Shown in pieces: positions 14,671 to 15,271 of a stretch of DNA of 15,271 nt. The stretch is from positions 1-15,271 of the forward strand of contig JAEHCY010000551.1 of assembly GCA_016880695.1 (NCBI GenBank), written 5' to 3'. Below the pieces are notes generated by a model. The model had not been told where the DNA came from. It saw only the letters and a list, made by a program, of their open reading frames with translations, and did no database searches. The position numbers and the translations under genes are program-made. Each line of letters opens with the position of its first letter. Position 1 is the first letter of the stretch. The DNA is from Chromatiaceae bacterium. GTDB taxonomy: Bacteria; Pseudomonadota; Gammaproteobacteria; Chromatiales; Chromatiaceae.

Positions 14671-15105
14671 TCACGCCATCTGCTTTTCGCGGATCTCGTC
14701 GAGGGTCTTGCAGTCGATGCACAGCGTTGCGGTGGGCCGTGCCTCAAGGCGGCGGATGCCAATGTCCACCCCGCAGGCCTCACAGTAGCCGTAGTCGTGG
14801 ATTTCGATGCGGGCGAGAGCCTCTTCTATCTTTTTGATCAGCTTGCGCTCCCGATCGCGGGTTCGCAGCTCAAGGCTGAACTCCGATTCCTGGGTGGCCC
14901 GGTCGTTGGGATCAGGGAAGTTGGTTGCCTCGTCTTGCATGTGGTGGACGGTTCGATCCACCTCCTCCATGAGCTCGCGTTTCCAGGCCAACAGAATCTG
15001 CCGGAAATGCTCCTCCTGAGCCGGACTCATATACTCCTCGTCCGCGCCCGACTGGTAGGGCTGGAAACCGAATGCGCTGTAGCCCTTCTGCTCTTTCTCC
15101 GCCAT
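14671..15105 (-). CDS. dksA: DksA, RNA polymerase-binding transcription factor
   Basis: DksA enters the RNA polymerase secondary channel and, with ppGpp, lowers rRNA and raises amino-acid promoter activity in the stringent response. The 144 residues compare with 151 in E. coli. The coiled-coil carries the tip aspartates D65 and D68 in 'NFPDPNDRA', matching E. coli D71 and D74. The C4 zinc finger is complete: C108, C111, C129 and C132 ('YCEACG', 'LCIDCKTL'). The C-terminus 'EIREKQMA' is conserved. ATG 15105 is chosen because GGAG lies seven bases upstream. An in-frame GTG at 15138 would add 11 residues but has no ribosome binding site. All four zinc cysteines are present, so this is the classic zinc-dependent paralogue. 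Confidence 0.98.
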   Translation of the reverse strand: MAEKEQKGYSAFGFQPYQSGADEEYMSPAQEEHFRQILLAWKRELMEEVDRTVHHMQDEATNFPDPNDRATQESEFSLELRTRDRERKLIKKIEEALARIEIHDYGYCEACGVDIGIRRLEARPTATLCIDCKTLDEIREKQMA

Positions 15106-15232
15106 CAACGTACTCCATCGCCTCCGCTTTGCGTTCACCGGGATCTGGGTCCGACTCGGCGATCCTGCACGGTCGGCTGCTGGCCCTCAAGGCGGATCGA
15201 CAGAAGCCGGTGCCGCTCAAAGGCAATCTATT

Positions 15233-15261
15233 TTAATACCAGAAGGACGCCTGCGGGGCAA
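15233..15261 (-). promoter_or_regulatory. Candidate sigma-70 promoter of dksA
   Basis: On the minus strand TTGCCC (plus bases 15256-15261) and TATTAA (15233-15238) stand 17 bases apart, each matching its consensus at four of six positions. The patch is AT-rich within otherwise GC-rich sequence. A transcript would have a leader of about 120 bases before ATG 15105. A TAAAAT reading frame-shifted by four bases is an alternative -10. Confidence 0.4.
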
Positions 15262-15271
15262 CTGGATCGAC

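Noticed and set aside
1..15271. CRISPR array, prophage, transposase, toxin-antitoxin or defence system
   Set aside because: I found no regularly spaced direct repeats, no transposase or integrase motifs and no small paired genes of these kinds. All substantial genes are accounted for by core functions or the two envelope proteins.

Overview
This 15.3 kb window is GC-rich and gene-dense. It looks like chromosomal core sequence from a gammaproteobacterium. The block skp–lpxD–fabZ–lpxA–lpxB–rnhB–dnaE–accA has the same order and strand as in Escherichia coli, and the protein sequences are clearly of gammaproteobacterial type. A GC-rich free-living lineage such as the Chromatiales/Ectothiorhodospiraceae is my best guess. 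That guess rests on base composition and general resemblance only, not on a marker gene.

Layout. Bases 1-4053 (+) hold the envelope cluster: the 3' part of skp, then lpxD, fabZ, lpxA and lpxB. Between them these genes cover outer-membrane protein chaperoning, the early acylation and disaccharide steps of lipid A synthesis, and the dehydratase that balances fatty acid against lipid A flux. Bases 4054-8857 (+) hold rnhB (RNase HII), a periplasmic TlpA/ResA-type thioredoxin not found here in the E. coli order, and dnaE (replicative polymerase alpha subunit). The thioredoxin stop overlaps the dnaE start. Bases 8858-11245 (+) hold accA (acetyl-CoA carboxylase alpha subunit) and tilS (tRNA-Ile lysidine synthetase). 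Bases 11246-11478 are a non-coding patch with an approximately 104 bp imperfect palindromic repeat between convergent genes.

The second part is less conserved. A minus-strand gene (11479-12438) encodes a secreted, probably beta-barrel outer-membrane protein of the phenol-degradation MetA-like family. It diverges across about 400 bp from a plus-strand gene (12838-13488) for a membrane-anchored DUF302 protein. A strong hairpin then separates that gene from the convergent minus-strand pair gluQRS and dksA. In the transcribed direction the order is dksA then gluQRS, as in enterobacteria, with a 12 bp-stem hairpin between them.

I do not see a CRISPR array, tRNA, rRNA, transposase, phage gene or defence system, and I do not think the window holds a new multi-gene system. 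The points most worth a second look are: a methionine at the acyl-chain ruler position of LpxA, which predicts short (about C10) 3-hydroxyacyl use; an rnhB reading frame whose conserved N-terminal strand lies upstream of its only ordinary start codon; the thioredoxin gene inserted and overlapped with dnaE; and the palindromic intergenic repeat.
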